Assembly (NCBI RefSeq): GCF_000381125.1
Contig: NZ_KB905943.1
Coordinates: 16,932-80,931, forward strand
Direction: 5' to 3'
Length of the DNA: 64,000 nucleotides
Source of the DNA: Caldimonas manganoxidans ATCC BAA-369
GTDB taxonomy: Bacteria; Pseudomonadota; Gammaproteobacteria; Burkholderiales; Burkholderiaceae_C
The notes beneath the pieces were generated by a model, which worked only from the letters and a program-made list of their open reading frames with translations, was not told the origin of the DNA and did not search any database. Each line of letters begins with the position of its first letter. The first letter of the stretch is position 1. The translations under genes were made by a program, and so were the position numbers. Below, in pieces: positions 21,609-30,480 of the stretch.

Positions 21609-24305
21609 ATGTCCTGCCCTTCGCCAGCCGGCGCTCTCCCTTTCGATCCTTCGTTCATCAAGGCGGCTGCGCGGGCCTTGATGGACCTGGCTTCCGAGCC
21701 TTTGTTCATGGCCGATGATCTGGGCCGCATCGTCTATGGCAATGCGGCCTGGCAGGCTTGGACCCAGCGCCAGGCGCAGGGGGAGCACGAGGTCAGGGCC
21801 GTGGTGCAGGCCCGCATGTCGTCGCAGGATACGCAGGAGCCGCCGCCGGTGAGGCTCGGTGGGAGCTGGCTGCAGCTGCGTCGCTGGCGCGGGCCGACCG
21901 GGGCGGGCGCCTGGTTGGGGCGCTTGTCGGTGGCGCACGCCTCGCCGCAGACCGATCACGACGGGACGCCTGGGCTGGCGCAGCGCTTGGCGATGACGCA
22001 GGACTTCGGGCGCTTGGCGGTGTGGGAGCGCCATCTGGACGACCAGCAGGCGTTTTGGGATGAGCACATGTTCCGGTTCTTTGGGCTGCAGCCCGAAACC
22101 CGGGCGCCCGATCTGGACACGATCTGGGCGTTGATCCATCCCGACGACCGCGAGCGTGTCCGGCAGAGCTGGCATGAAAGCATTCGCACGCCTGGGGCCT
22201 ATCAGGTGCGCTTCCGCCTCGTGCCACGCGCCGGTGGCATGCGCATGGTGCATTCGCTGTGGCAGGTGGTGGCCGATGCGCGGGGACGGCCGCAGCGCGT
22301 GCAGGGGGTGTTGGTCGATGACACCGAGAGCTTCGAGCAGGGCGCGCAAGTGTGCAAGCTCAGCACGCAATTCGAACTGGCGGTGGAGCTGGGCCAGTTG
22401 ATCCTTTGGGTGCATGACCTGGCCACCGACGAGCTGCATGTCAATGAACGGGCGGCGGCGATGCTCGGTTTTCCGGGGCGGGTGGTGCTGCCCTTGCATG
22501 AAGTGCGTGCCCGTGTGCACGAGGACGACCGCGAGGCCTTGGCCGAGGGGCTGCGTCGCGCGCTGGCGGGCCGGCAAGCGGTCGATGTCGTGGCCCGCTA
22601 TCTCGACGGCCAAGGCGTGTATCGCACGCTGCTGACGCGCCGCGCGGCGCAGCGTGACGAGACCGGGCAGGTGGTGGCAGTGCTGGGGGTGGCGATGGAC
22701 ATCACCGAACGCCGCCATACCGAGCTGGCCTTGCAACAGGCGCAGGCGCGTGCTGCCTTGGCCACCCGCGAGGCTGGCGTTGGCACCTGGGAGCGCGATT
22801 TGAGCAGGGGCATCAGTCACTGGGATGCGCAGATGTATTTGTTGCGCGGCCTGTCTCCGGACGATCCGCGCCCGGTGGAGGCGTTGCGCATGAGCTGCGT
22901 GCATCCCGAAGACCGGGCCGCGATGGCCGAGCGTTACGAGCAGGTTCGCGCCGGCCCGCTGGACCGCACGGCCTTCGAGTTCCGTGTCCGGTGGCCTGAC
23001 GGCAGCGAGCGTTGGCTGGCCACGCGCGCACACGTGGTGCGCGACGACAGCGGTCAGCCGGTGCGCATGCTCGGGGTCAACTGGGACATCACCGAGGCCA
23101 AGCGCGCCGAGCAGGCTTGGCGCGAGAAGGCCGCGGCCGAGCAGGCGAGCCGGGCCAAGTCGGAGTTCCTGGCGCGCATGAGCCACGAGTTGCGCACCCC
23201 CCTCAATGCCGTGTTGGGGTTCACGCAGATCTTGCTGGCCGACACGACGCAAGTGCTCAGCCCGGCCCAGCGGCAACGGGTCCACCACATCGAGGCCGCT
23301 GGCCGGCATTTGCTGACCCTCATCGAGGACATGTTGGACCTGGCGCGCATCGAGGCTGGCGCGGTGACCTTGCATCTGCAGCCCCTGGAGGCGCGCGCCG
23401 TGCTGGCCGATGCCCTGGGCCTGGTGGCGCCGATGGCCCGGGCGCAGGGCATCGAGCTGCGCATGGGCTCCCTGGCCGGCTGGGTGCTGGCCGACCCGCA
23501 GCGACTGCGCCAGGTGTTGATGAATCTGGTGTCCAATGCGATCAAGTACAACCGCGCAGGTGGGCGGGTGGACGTGGCCGCGCACGAAACGGCGCAGGAG
23601 TGCGTCCTGGTCGTGCGTGATACCGGCCGGGGCATGAGCGAGGACCAGGTGCGGGGCTTGTTCGAGCCCTTCAATCGCCTGGGCATGGAGCGTGAGGGCA
23701 TCGAAGGCACGGGCATCGGGTTGTCGATCGCTCGCCAGCTCGTGGCCCACATGGGCGGACGCATCGAGGTGCGCAGCCGCTTGGGCCAGGGCAGCGAGTT
23801 CCAGGTGTGGTTGCCCAGGGCCGAGCCGGCCGAGGCCGACCCGGCCGCGCCCGCGCTGGTGGCTGCGCCTGCGGTGACGCCGCAAGCCGCGCACGGGCCG
23901 GCGCCGCCCGGGCTCGAACTGGTCTATATCGAGGACAACGACGTCAATGTCACGCTGGTGCGCGAGATCTTGGCGCTGCGACCGGCGGTTCGCTGCAGCG
24001 TCGCCGGGGATGGGGCCGGCGGCCTGGCCTTGGTCCACACCGTGCGGCCCGATGTGGTGCTGGTGGACATGCACCTGCCGGACATGGATGGCCACGAGGT
24101 GCTGCGCCGTCTGCGTGCCGACCCGCGTACTGCGGCCGTGCCCTGCATTGCGCTGTCGGCCAACGCCATGCCCGAGGATGTCCAGCGGGCCTTGGCCGCC
24201 GGTTTTGCCGAGTACTGGACCAAGCCCATCGAGGTGGCGCGCTTTCTGGCGGCCATCGATCGCCTGCTCCAGGCGCGCGCGGACGGCGCGTCTGCGGCAG
24301 GGTGA
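21609..24305 (+). CDS. Hybrid sensor histidine kinase with multiple PAS domains
   Basis: An 898-residue cytoplasmic sensor with no membrane helix. Several PAS/PAC repeats fill residues 20-500 (for example WERHLDDQQAFWDEHMFRFFG, and the PAC ending GVAMDITERRHTE). A HisKA domain has MSHELRTPLNAVLGF with phospho-acceptor His526. The HATPase domain shows NLVSNAIKYNRAGG, DTGRGMS and GTGIGLSIARQLV. A C-terminal receiver has acceptor Asp820 in VLVDMHLPDMDG and Lys in YWTKPIE. I chose the ATG at 21609; a GTG at 21567 adds 14 residues. No response regulator is adjacent, so its output is unknown. PAS content suggests sensing of redox, light or small ligands. Confidence 0.92.
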   Translation: MSCPSPAGALPFDPSFIKAAARALMDLASEPLFMADDLGRIVYGNAAWQAWTQRQAQGEHEVRAVVQARMSSQDTQEPPPVRLGGSWLQLRRWRGPTGAGAWLGRLSVAHASPQTDHDGTPGLAQRLAMTQDFGRLAVWERHLDDQQAFWDEHMFRFFGLQPETRAPDLDTIWALIHPDDRERVRQSWHESIRTPGAYQVRFRLVPRAGGMRMVHSLWQVVADARGRPQRVQGVLVDDTESFEQGAQVCKLSTQFELAVELGQLILWVHDLATDELHVNERAAAMLGFPGRVVLPLHEVRARVHEDDREALAEGLRRALAGRQAVDVVARYLDGQGVYRTLLTRRAAQRDETGQVVAVLGVAMDITERRHTELALQQAQARAALATREAGVGTWERDLSRGISHWDAQMYLLRGLSPDDPRPVEALRMSCVHPEDRAAMAERYEQVRAGPLDRTAFEFRVRWPDGSERWLATRAHVVRDDSGQPVRMLGVNWDITEAKRAEQAWREKAAAEQASRAKSEFLARMSHELRTPLNAVLGFTQILLADTTQVLSPAQRQRVHHIEAAGRHLLTLIEDMLDLARIEAGAVTLHLQPLEARAVLADALGLVAPMARAQGIELRMGSLAGWVLADPQRLRQVLMNLVSNAIKYNRAGGRVDVAAHETAQECVLVVRDTGRGMSEDQVRGLFEPFNRLGMEREGIEGTGIGLSIARQLVAHMGGRIEVRSRLGQGSEFQVWLPRAEPAEADPAAPALVAAPAVTPQAAHGPAPPGLELVYIEDNDVNVTLVREILALRPAVRCSVAGDGAGGLALVHTVRPDVVLVDMHLPDMDGHEVLRRLRADPRTAAVPCIALSANAMPEDVQRALAAGFAEYWTKPIEVARFLAAIDRLLQARADGASAAG

Positions 24306-24312
24306 GCATGCC

Positions 24313-24954
24313 TCAAGGCGCCAGTCGCTCGCGCACCCACTGGCCGTGCTCGTCCAGGCGGTAGCGCAGCCGATCGTGCAGACGGGATTTGCGGCCCTGC
24401 CAGAATTCCCAGCGATCCGGCACCAGGCGATAGCCGCCCCAATGCGGCGGCCGCGGAGGGTCCAGGGCGAATTGCGCCGCATAGCGTGCGGCATTGGCCA
24501 TCAGCACGGCGCGCGAGGGGATCACCTCGCTTTGAGGCGAGGCCCAGGCCCCGATGCGCGAGTCCAGCGGGCGCGAGCGGAAGTATTCGTCCGATTCGGC
24601 CTCGGACACTTTCTCGACCCGACCTTCGATGCGCACCACGCGTTCGAGCTCGACCCAATGGAATTGCAAGGCCGCGTAGGGATGCACCTCCAGCTCGCGG
24701 CCCTTGCGGCTGCGATAGTTGGTGAACCAGACGATGCCGCGCTCGTCGCAGCCCTTGATCAGCACGATGCGGGTGGAAGGCCGGCCGTCGGCGCCGACGG
24801 TGGCCAGCGTCATCGCATTGGGTTCGGGCAGTTGCGCGGCCAGGGCCTCGTCGAGCCAGCGGCGAAACTGGCGCAGCGGATCGGGGTCGGCATGCCGTTC
24901 ATCGAGCTCGGCGCGTTCATAGCTCTTGCGCAGATCGGCCAGACGTTTGTCCAT
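24313..24954 (-). CDS. pdxH: Pyridoxamine/pyridoxine 5'-phosphate oxidase
   Basis: PdxH (213 aa) is an FMN enzyme making pyridoxal 5'-phosphate. It begins [19 protein letters not shown] and contains [35 protein letters not shown], and the C-terminal [20 protein letters not shown] signature that contacts FMN and substrate. Start at the ATG at 24954. It is convergent with the hybrid kinase gene (7 bases between stops) and divergent from the nucleotidyltransferase at 25139. The supplied PLP would serve GlyA among others, though they are not linked in an operon. Confidence 0.96.
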   Translation of the reverse strand: MDKRLADLRKSYERAELDERHADPDPLRQFRRWLDEALAAQLPEPNAMTLATVGADGRPSTRIVLIKGCDERGIVWFTNYRSRKGRELEVHPYAALQFHWVELERVVRIEGRVEKVSEAESDEYFRSRPLDSRIGAWASPQSEVIPSRAVLMANAARYAAQFALDPPRPPHWGGYRLVPDRWEFWQGRKSRLHDRLRYRLDEHGQWVRERLAP

Positions 24955-25138
24955 GGTCGGCAGTATAGGCACCGCCCGCGCGCGGCGCGCCGACCATCGG
25001 AGCCAACCCCAAGCGGGTCGCTCCCTAGGGCTTGTCCCCAACCGGGCTGTCCCCAGTGGCGCCGGCGCTCCAACTGGGCTTCCATAGGAGAACATCCGGC
25101 CGCTGCGCCCGTGCACCATCTCAACCAGGAGGAATCTG

Positions 25139-25783
25139 ATGTCGTCTTCGCCCGTGGTCATCGTCCTGGCCGCCGGGGCAGGCTCGCGCTTCGAGGGCGC
25201 GGGGCACAAGCTCACGCAGGCGCTGGGCTCCACCACGGTGCTGGGAGCCACCTTGCAACAAGTGCTGGCCAGCCGTCTGCGGCTGGTGGTGGTGACCACC
25301 AGCGGCTTGCGAGACATGGTCAAAGGCTGGGTCGCGACGCAAGACGTCGTCGTGGTCCCCGCGGGCTCGGACGGGGCTGGGGAGCACCTGGGCATGGGCT
25401 ATTCGATTGCCGCCGGCGTGCGGGCGCGCGGCGATGCCTCCGGCTGGTTGGTGATGCCTGGCGACATGCCATTGGTGCGTCCGTCCACCTTGAGAGCGGT
25501 GGCCATGGCGCTCAGTGCCCATCCGGTGGCGTATGCGCAATTCCAGGGGCGGCGGGGTCATCCGGTGGGGTTTGCCGCGGAGCTGTATTCGGAGCTCGCC
25601 GTCTTGGACGGGGACCAGGGCGCCCGCCGCATCCTGGCACGTTATCCGGCTGCGGCGGTGGAGGTCGATGACCCCGGGGTGCTGGTGGACATCGACACCC
25701 GAGCCGATTTGCTGTCGGTGCAGGCCCGCCTGCCGCCGTCGGGCGCGGTGCTGGCGGCCCACCGGGAGCGGCAGCCGCCTTGA
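25139..25783 (+). CDS. MocA/MobA-like molybdenum cofactor nucleotidyltransferase
   Basis: A 214-residue NTP-transferase with the N-terminal nucleotide loop [19 protein letters not shown] and the metal-binding [16 protein letters not shown]. It ends in [10 protein letters not shown] and DIDTRADL, patterns of the MocA (molybdopterin cytidylyltransferase) and related CTP-transferase group. ATG at 25139 follows AGGAGG by 6 bases. No molybdoenzyme or xdhC-type gene is adjacent, so the substrate (CTP and molybdopterin, or another alcohol-phosphate) is not fixed by context. It is convergent with the ChaC-like gene, 13 bases apart. Confidence 0.75.
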   Translation: MSSSPVVIVLAAGAGSRFEGAGHKLTQALGSTTVLGATLQQVLASRLRLVVVTTSGLRDMVKGWVATQDVVVVPAGSDGAGEHLGMGYSIAAGVRARGDASGWLVMPGDMPLVRPSTLRAVAMALSAHPVAYAQFQGRRGHPVGFAAELYSELAVLDGDQGARRILARYPAAAVEVDDPGVLVDIDTRADLLSVQARLPPSGAVLAAHRERQPP

Positions 25784-25796
25784 GCGCTGCGCCGCG

Positions 25797-26429
25797 TCAG
25801 TCGTCCAGCAAGCCGTGACGGCGGGCCAAGGCCAGCAGCCCGGCCAGTGCGCGGTCGTGGATGCCTTGCTCTTGCAGGCAGCGCTGCGTGCGCACCACGT
25901 AGTCCAGCGTCGAGCCATAGCGACCGCGGGCGTGGCGCAAGATGTGCACCAGGCGGGCCTCGTCCAGCGTGCCGGTGTAATTGGGGCTGTCTCGGCTGAG
26001 CGTGAAGGCCAGGGCGCGCACCGTGCCTTGGGTCGTGCGGCACGGTAGCCAGCGCGGGTCGTAGACCCCGGTGGGCATCTCGCGTTGCCACAGCTTGTCC
26101 AGCTCGCGCCGCGCGATGGCGCGTGGCACACGAAACACCACGCCTCGGCACGCCCCGCCGGGCATCAGCGCGAACACCAAGCCGGGCTCCAAGGGCGTGC
26201 CCCGGTTGATGCGCGACCACATGCTCAGCCGCCGGTGATAGCCGTGCACCCAGGCCGGCAGGCGCAGATCGTGCTCGATCTCCGGGTTCCAGATCAGCGA
26301 GGCGTAGCCGAACACCCACAGGTCGGCTGCGGAGGGCCATTGCGCCAGCGTGTGCTCCAACAGGACCTGGGGGTCGCGCAGGATGGGCACGTGGCCGAGG
26401 TCGGAGAAGTGGGCCAAGGGAGGGCGCAT
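25797..26429 (-). CDS. ChaC-like gamma-glutamylcyclotransferase
   Basis: A 210-residue protein of the ChaC family, which cleaves glutathione to 5-oxoproline and Cys-Gly. The substrate-binding motif appears as WVFGYASLIWNPEIEHD (the family's YGSL reads YASL). It is followed by GYHRRLSMWSRINRGTPLEPGLVFALMPGG and the C-terminal NYTGTLDEARLVHILRHARGR block common to proteobacterial ChaC. Start at the ATG at 26429; the open frame extends 37 codons upstream through sequence without family similarity. It is divergent from edd and probably monocistronic. Confidence 0.85.
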   Translation of the reverse strand: MRPPLAHFSDLGHVPILRDPQVLLEHTLAQWPSAADLWVFGYASLIWNPEIEHDLRLPAWVHGYHRRLSMWSRINRGTPLEPGLVFALMPGGACRGVVFRVPRAIARRELDKLWQREMPTGVYDPRWLPCRTTQGTVRALAFTLSRDSPNYTGTLDEARLVHILRHARGRYGSTLDYVVRTQRCLQEQGIHDRALAGLLALARRHGLLDD

Positions 26430-26588
26430 GGGCGCGTCGAGCAGCGGCTGAGGATGCAGGGTCTGGTCCTCAGTTGTACTGCAAGTTCGTGGGTTTCGAT
26501 TGGAGGCACCGTGGGAGGCGGGCCACGGCCGGGCGAACATCGCCGCCGTGACACAAGTCCACCCCGACGCAGGGGCGGGCGTCTTGAT

Positions 26589-26634
26589 TTGACGTTGTAA
26601 CCAAGTTACCTAAGAATTGAGGTATTGGTTACAA
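26589..26634 (+). promoter_or_regulatory. edd promoter overlapped by a compound palindromic operator
   Basis: A TTGACG -35-like element (26589-26594) and a TAAGAA -10-like element (26611-26616) are 16 bases apart. An exact 10-bp inverted repeat, TTGTAACCAA (26595-26604) and TTGGTTACAA (26625-26634), surrounds the -10 box, and inside it TACCT and AGGTA form a nested repeat. This would let one repressor block the promoter of the edd-eda operon. The half-site GTTACCTA also occurs at 38427, just upstream of the LacI-family gntR start. Confidence 0.55.
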
Positions 26635-26663
26635 CCGCACGCTTTGGGCGTGCCCACCCTGCG

Positions 26664-28475
26664 ATGAAATCCGTCATTCGAGAAGTGACTCAGCGCATTG
26701 CCGAGCGCAGTGCGGCCACGCGACGCGCCTATCTCCAGCTCGTCGAGGACATGGCCCGTCGGCCCCGCGGGGCCGACCGCATGGGGTGTGCCAATGTGGC
26801 GCATGCCTTTGCGGCGTTGCCGGCGTCGGACAAGTTGCGGGTCGTGGCCGAGCGGGCGCCGCACCTTGGCATCGTGACGGCCTACAACGACATGCTGTCG
26901 GCACATCAGCCCTATGAGGGCTTTCCGGCCGTCATCCGTGATGAAGCGCGCCGTCGGGGCGCCACGGTGCAGGTTGCCGGTGGCGTGCCGGCCATGTGCG
27001 ATGGCGTCACCCAAGGCCAGCCGGGCATGGAGCTGAGCCTGTTTTCGCGCGACACGATTGCCATGGGCACGGCCGTGGCGCTGTCGCATGATGTGTTCGA
27101 TGCCGCATTGCTGCTGGGGGTGTGCGACAAGATCGTGCCCGGCTTGCTGATCGGTGCGCTGCACTTTGGCCATCTGCCCTGTGTGTTCGTGCCGGCTGGC
27201 CCGATGAGCTCGGGGCTGTCCAACAGCGAGAAGGCCAAGGTGCGCGAGCAATTCGCGCAAGGCCTGGTGGGTCGCGAGGCGCTGTTGGCGGCCGAATCGG
27301 CCGCTTACCACGGACCGGGCACCTGCACTTTTTATGGCACGGCCAACAGCAACCAGATGCTGCTGGAGGCGATGGGGCTGCATGTGCCGGGGGCGGCCTT
27401 CATCCATCCGCAGGCCGAGCTGCGCGAGGAGCTCACCCGCGAGGCGGTGCGCACGGCGCTGCGCTGCGTGAGCCAGCCGCAACGCGCCATCGGGCGCCTG
27501 GTCGACGAGCGCGTCATCGTCAATGCGATGGTGGCATTGCTGGCCACGGGCGGCTCCACCAATCACCTCATCCACTGGGTGGCGGTGGCCCGTGCAGCCG
27601 GCCTGTTGATCGACTGGAACGATTTTTCCGACCTCTCGGCCGAAGTGCCGCTGCTGGCACGGGTGTACCCCAATGGGAGCGCGGACGTGAACCAATTCCA
27701 GGCCGCGGGTGGCCCGGGTTTCGTGATCCGCGAGCTGATCGAGCAGGGCTGTTTGCATGCCGATGTGGTGACCGTGGCCGAGGGGGGGCTGGCCGCCTAT
27801 GCCCGCGTGCCGGTGCGAGGCCCTGCCGGCCTGACTTGGCAAGACCTGCCGCGCGACAGCGGCGACGACACGGTGCTGCGCCGTGCCGAGCGCCCCTTCA
27901 GCCCCACTGGCGGCCTGAAGCTGCTGCGTGGCAACCTGGGGCGTGCGGTGATCAAGACCTCGGCCGTGCCCGAGGATCGGCATGTGGTGGAGGCCCCGGC
28001 GCGTGTGTTCGACAGCCAGGAGGACATGCTGGCGGCTTTCAATCGCGGTGAGCTGGAACGCGATGTGGTCGTGGTGGTGCGCTTCCAGGGGCCGCGGGCC
28101 AATGGCATGCCCGAGTTGCACAAGCTGACGCCGCCGTTGGCCGTGCTGCAGGGCAAGGGCTTCAAGGTGGCGCTGGTGACCGATGGGCGCATGAGCGGTG
28201 CCTCGGGCAAGGTGCCGGCGGCCATCCATGTGAGCCCCGAGGTGCTGGCCGGCGGGCCACTGGGCAAGGTGCGTGATGGTGACGTGATCCGTTTGGATGC
28301 CGTGGCCGGCACGCTCGATGCGTTGGTGGGCGAGGCCGAGTGGGCCGCGCGTGAGAATGCACAGCCTACGGCCGAGCAGCTTCATTCCCATGGCCGCGGC
28401 TTGGGCCGCGACTTGTTTGCCGGCATGCGGCGCAATGTCTTGAGCGCCGAAGAGGGCGCCTGTACTTGGTTGTGA
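26664..28475 (+). CDS. edd: Phosphogluconate dehydratase
   Basis: Edd (603 aa) converts 6-phosphogluconate to 2-keto-3-deoxy-6-phosphogluconate, first step of the Entner-Doudoroff route. It is an iron-sulfur enzyme of the IlvD/Edd family: the cluster cysteines lie in [13 protein letters not shown] and the signature [13 protein letters not shown]. The C-terminal [21 protein letters not shown] block holds the second family signature. ATG at 26664 gives the usual start [16 protein letters not shown]. The promoter region just upstream carries a large palindrome. eda starts 2 bases after the stop, so they are co-transcribed. Substrate would come from GntK (encoded at 37.8 kb) or from glucose 6-phosphate. 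Confidence 0.96.
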   Translation: MKSVIREVTQRIAERSAATRRAYLQLVEDMARRPRGADRMGCANVAHAFAALPASDKLRVVAERAPHLGIVTAYNDMLSAHQPYEGFPAVIRDEARRRGATVQVAGGVPAMCDGVTQGQPGMELSLFSRDTIAMGTAVALSHDVFDAALLLGVCDKIVPGLLIGALHFGHLPCVFVPAGPMSSGLSNSEKAKVREQFAQGLVGREALLAAESAAYHGPGTCTFYGTANSNQMLLEAMGLHVPGAAFIHPQAELREELTREAVRTALRCVSQPQRAIGRLVDERVIVNAMVALLATGGSTNHLIHWVAVARAAGLLIDWNDFSDLSAEVPLLARVYPNGSADVNQFQAAGGPGFVIRELIEQGCLHADVVTVAEGGLAAYARVPVRGPAGLTWQDLPRDSGDDTVLRRAERPFSPTGGLKLLRGNLGRAVIKTSAVPEDRHVVEAPARVFDSQEDMLAAFNRGELERDVVVVVRFQGPRANGMPELHKLTPPLAVLQGKGFKVALVTDGRMSGASGKVPAAIHVSPEVLAGGPLGKVRDGDVIRLDAVAGTLDALVGEAEWAARENAQPTAEQLHSHGRGLGRDLFAGMRRNVLSAEEGACTWL

Positions 28476-28477
28476 AC

Positions 28478-29113
28478 ATGATGATCGATCCTTTGGAGCT
28501 GGCCGACCACGGCCCCGTCATTCCCGTGATCGTGCTCGACCGCGTCGAGGATGCCGTGCCGCTGGCGCGCGCGTTGGTCGACGGCGGGGTGAAGGTGTTG
28601 GAGGTGACGCTGCGCACCCCGGTGGCGCTGCCATGTGTGCAGGCCATCGCGCGCGAGGTGCCCGAAGCCATCGTCGGGGTGGGCACGGTGCGCCGGCCGC
28701 AGGAGGTGCGGGCCGCGGTGCAGGCCGGTGCCCGCTTTGCCGTCAGCCCGGGCTATTTGCACGAGATCGGCCAGGCCTGCCGCGACGCCGGCTTGCCGCT
28801 GCTGCCAGGGGTGGCCACCAGCAGCGAGGTGATGGCCGCCCATGCCGATGGCTGGTCTTTCTTGAAGTTTTTCCCGGCCACCGCCGCTGGCGGCCTGCCT
28901 TTGCTGAAGGCTTGGGCCAGCCCCTTCCATGACGTGGTGTTCTGCCCCACGGGTGGCATCACCGCGCAGACGGCCCCGCAGTTCCTGGCGTTGCCGAATG
29001 TGAAGGTGTGCGGCGGCTCTTGGCTGACACCGCCGGAGGCGATCCGCGCCGGCGACTGGACGCGCATCACGCAGTTGGCACGCGAGGCCGCGGCGCTGCG
29101 GGCGGCGGCCTGA
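28478..29113 (+). CDS. eda: 2-dehydro-3-deoxy-phosphogluconate aldolase
   Basis: KDPG aldolase (211 aa) splits KDPG into pyruvate and glyceraldehyde 3-phosphate. Family features: PVIPVIVLDRVEDAVPLARAL, then GGVKVLEVTLRTP with the catalytic Glu, EAIVGVGTV, and the Schiff-base lysine in WSFLKFFPAT. The C-terminal FCPTGGIT binds phosphate. The ATG at 28478 lies two bases after the edd stop, which implies translational coupling. It is convergent with gloA, three bases from its stop. Confidence 0.96.
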   Translation: MMIDPLELADHGPVIPVIVLDRVEDAVPLARALVDGGVKVLEVTLRTPVALPCVQAIAREVPEAIVGVGTVRRPQEVRAAVQAGARFAVSPGYLHEIGQACRDAGLPLLPGVATSSEVMAAHADGWSFLKFFPATAAGGLPLLKAWASPFHDVVFCPTGGITAQTAPQFLALPNVKVCGGSWLTPPEAIRAGDWTRITQLAREAAALRAAA

Positions 29114-29116
29114 GGG

Positions 29117-29512
29117 TCATACGGTCTCGGTTTTGCGTTCGATCAATTCGATCTTGTAGCCGTCGGGGTCGGTCACGAAGGCAATGACCGTCGTGCCCCC
29201 TTTGACCGGGCCGGGTTCGCGCGTGATCTGGCCGCCGGCGGCGCGGATTTTTTCGCAAGTGGCATACACATCGGGCACGCCGATGGCGATGTGGCCGTAG
29301 GCCGTGCCCAGTTCGTACTGCTCGACGCCGTAGTTGTAGGTGAGCTCGATCTCGGCATGCTCGGGGTTGGTGCCGTACCCGACGAAGGCTAGCGAGTACT
29401 GCTGTTCGGGTCGATCGGTGGTGCGCAGCAACCGCATGCCCATCACTTTCGTGTAGAAGTCGATGGAGCGCTGCAAGTTGCCCACGCGCAGCATGGTGTG
29501 CAGGATTCTCAT
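29117..29512 (-). CDS. gloA: Lactoylglutathione lyase (glyoxalase I)
   Basis: GloA (131 aa) isomerises the glutathione-methylglyoxal hemithioacetal to S-lactoylglutathione. It starts [20 protein letters not shown] (first metal His in LHTML). It also has [17 protein letters not shown] (metal Glu), [11 protein letters not shown] (metal His) and [14 protein letters not shown] (metal Glu). All four metal ligands of the Ni-type enzyme are present. The ATG at 29512 was chosen over one 8 codons upstream. It sits convergent with eda; methylglyoxal detoxification fits a neighbourhood producing triose phosphates. Confidence 0.95.
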   Translation of the reverse strand: MRILHTMLRVGNLQRSIDFYTKVMGMRLLRTTDRPEQQYSLAFVGYGTNPEHAEIELTYNYGVEQYELGTAYGHIAIGVPDVYATCEKIRAAGGQITREPGPVKGGTTVIAFVTDPDGYKIELIERKTETV

Positions 29513-29581
29513 GGTGGGTCGATGTTCTCGATGCACATCACAGTGTGCCAGCAGAAAGTTTTCCCCACGTGACGTCTGGCT

Positions 29582-30403
29582 TCACCCGGCCGATGGCGGG
29601 ACGGCCACGGTGTAGTTCAGCGCCCGGCGCCCGCCATCGACATACAGGATCTCGCCCGTGATGTAGCTGGCCGCTGGGCTGGCCAGGTAGAGCACGGCAT
29701 CGGCGACTTCCTGCGGCTCGCCCAGGCGCTTCATCGGCGTGCGGCTGAGGATGCGCTGGCGGGCGTCCTCGCTGCCGAGCACGGCTTGACGTGCCAGTTC
29801 GGTGGCAATGGTGCCAGGTGCCACGGCATTGACGCGGATGCCGTGGTCGGCCAAGGCCAGGGCCATGACGCGGGTGAGCTGGTCGATGCCGCCTTTGCTG
29901 ACGTTATAGCTGGCGATGCTGGGGATGGCCATCACGCCATTGACCGAGCTCATGTTGATGATGGCGCCGCCTTGGCCTTGGCGCACCATTTGGCGTGCAC
30001 AGGCCTGTCCCATCAGGAAGGCGCCTTTGAGATTGACGCGCAGCACCGCGTCGAAATCGGCTTCGGTGATGTCGAGAAAGTCCGCAGCCCGGAAGATGCC
30101 CGCATTGTTGACCAGCACGTCGATGCGCCCAAAGCGCTGCACGGCGGCGGCCACCGCCGCATCGACCTGGGCTTTGTCACCCACGTCGCATTGCTGATAG
30201 AAGGCGGCGGCATTTAAGGCGCACAGTCGCTGCTGCACGGCGTGGCCGGCGTCGTCGTCGATGTCGAGCAAGACCAGCCGAGCGCCTTCGTCGGCCAGGC
30301 GTTCGGCGCAGGCCAGGCCGATGCCATGGGCTGCGCCGGTGATGACGACCACGCGATCTCGCAGCCCGAAGCGGACCGGGGTGTCCTTGTTCGGTTGAGG
30401 CAT
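29582..30403 (-). CDS. Short-chain dehydrogenase/reductase
   Basis: A classical SDR (273 aa): cofactor loop VVITGAAHGIGLACAERLA with Asp in LVLLDID (suggesting NAD preference), NNAG motif in VLVNNAGIF, catalytic Ser in INMSSVNGV, and YNVSKGG carrying the catalytic Tyr and Lys. The C-terminus has ASYITGEILYVDGG. The ATG at 30403 has GGAG upstream. Substrate is not determinable; similar proteins are annotated as sugar, alcohol or 3-oxoacyl reductases. It lies 69 bases upstream of gloA on the same strand and downstream of the chemoreceptor gene. Confidence 0.85.
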   Translation of the reverse strand: MPQPNKDTPVRFGLRDRVVVITGAAHGIGLACAERLADEGARLVLLDIDDDAGHAVQQRLCALNAAAFYQQCDVGDKAQVDAAVAAAVQRFGRIDVLVNNAGIFRAADFLDITEADFDAVLRVNLKGAFLMGQACARQMVRQGQGGAIINMSSVNGVMAIPSIASYNVSKGGIDQLTRVMALALADHGIRVNAVAPGTIATELARQAVLGSEDARQRILSRTPMKRLGEPQEVADAVLYLASPAASYITGEILYVDGGRRALNYTVAVPPSAG

Positions 30404-30480
30404 GTGCTGTCTCCTGAATGCAAGCCAGCCCTGGCGCGATCGGTGCGCACCAGGGCGGTGCATACAGTGTAGTGGGCCTT

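Noticed and set aside
21576..24494. A 972-codon open frame on the minus strand opposite the hybrid kinase gene
   Set aside because: It is rich in Arg, Gln and His with no recognisable domains, as expected for the antisense of a high-GC gene. The plus strand encodes a complete kinase with all motifs.
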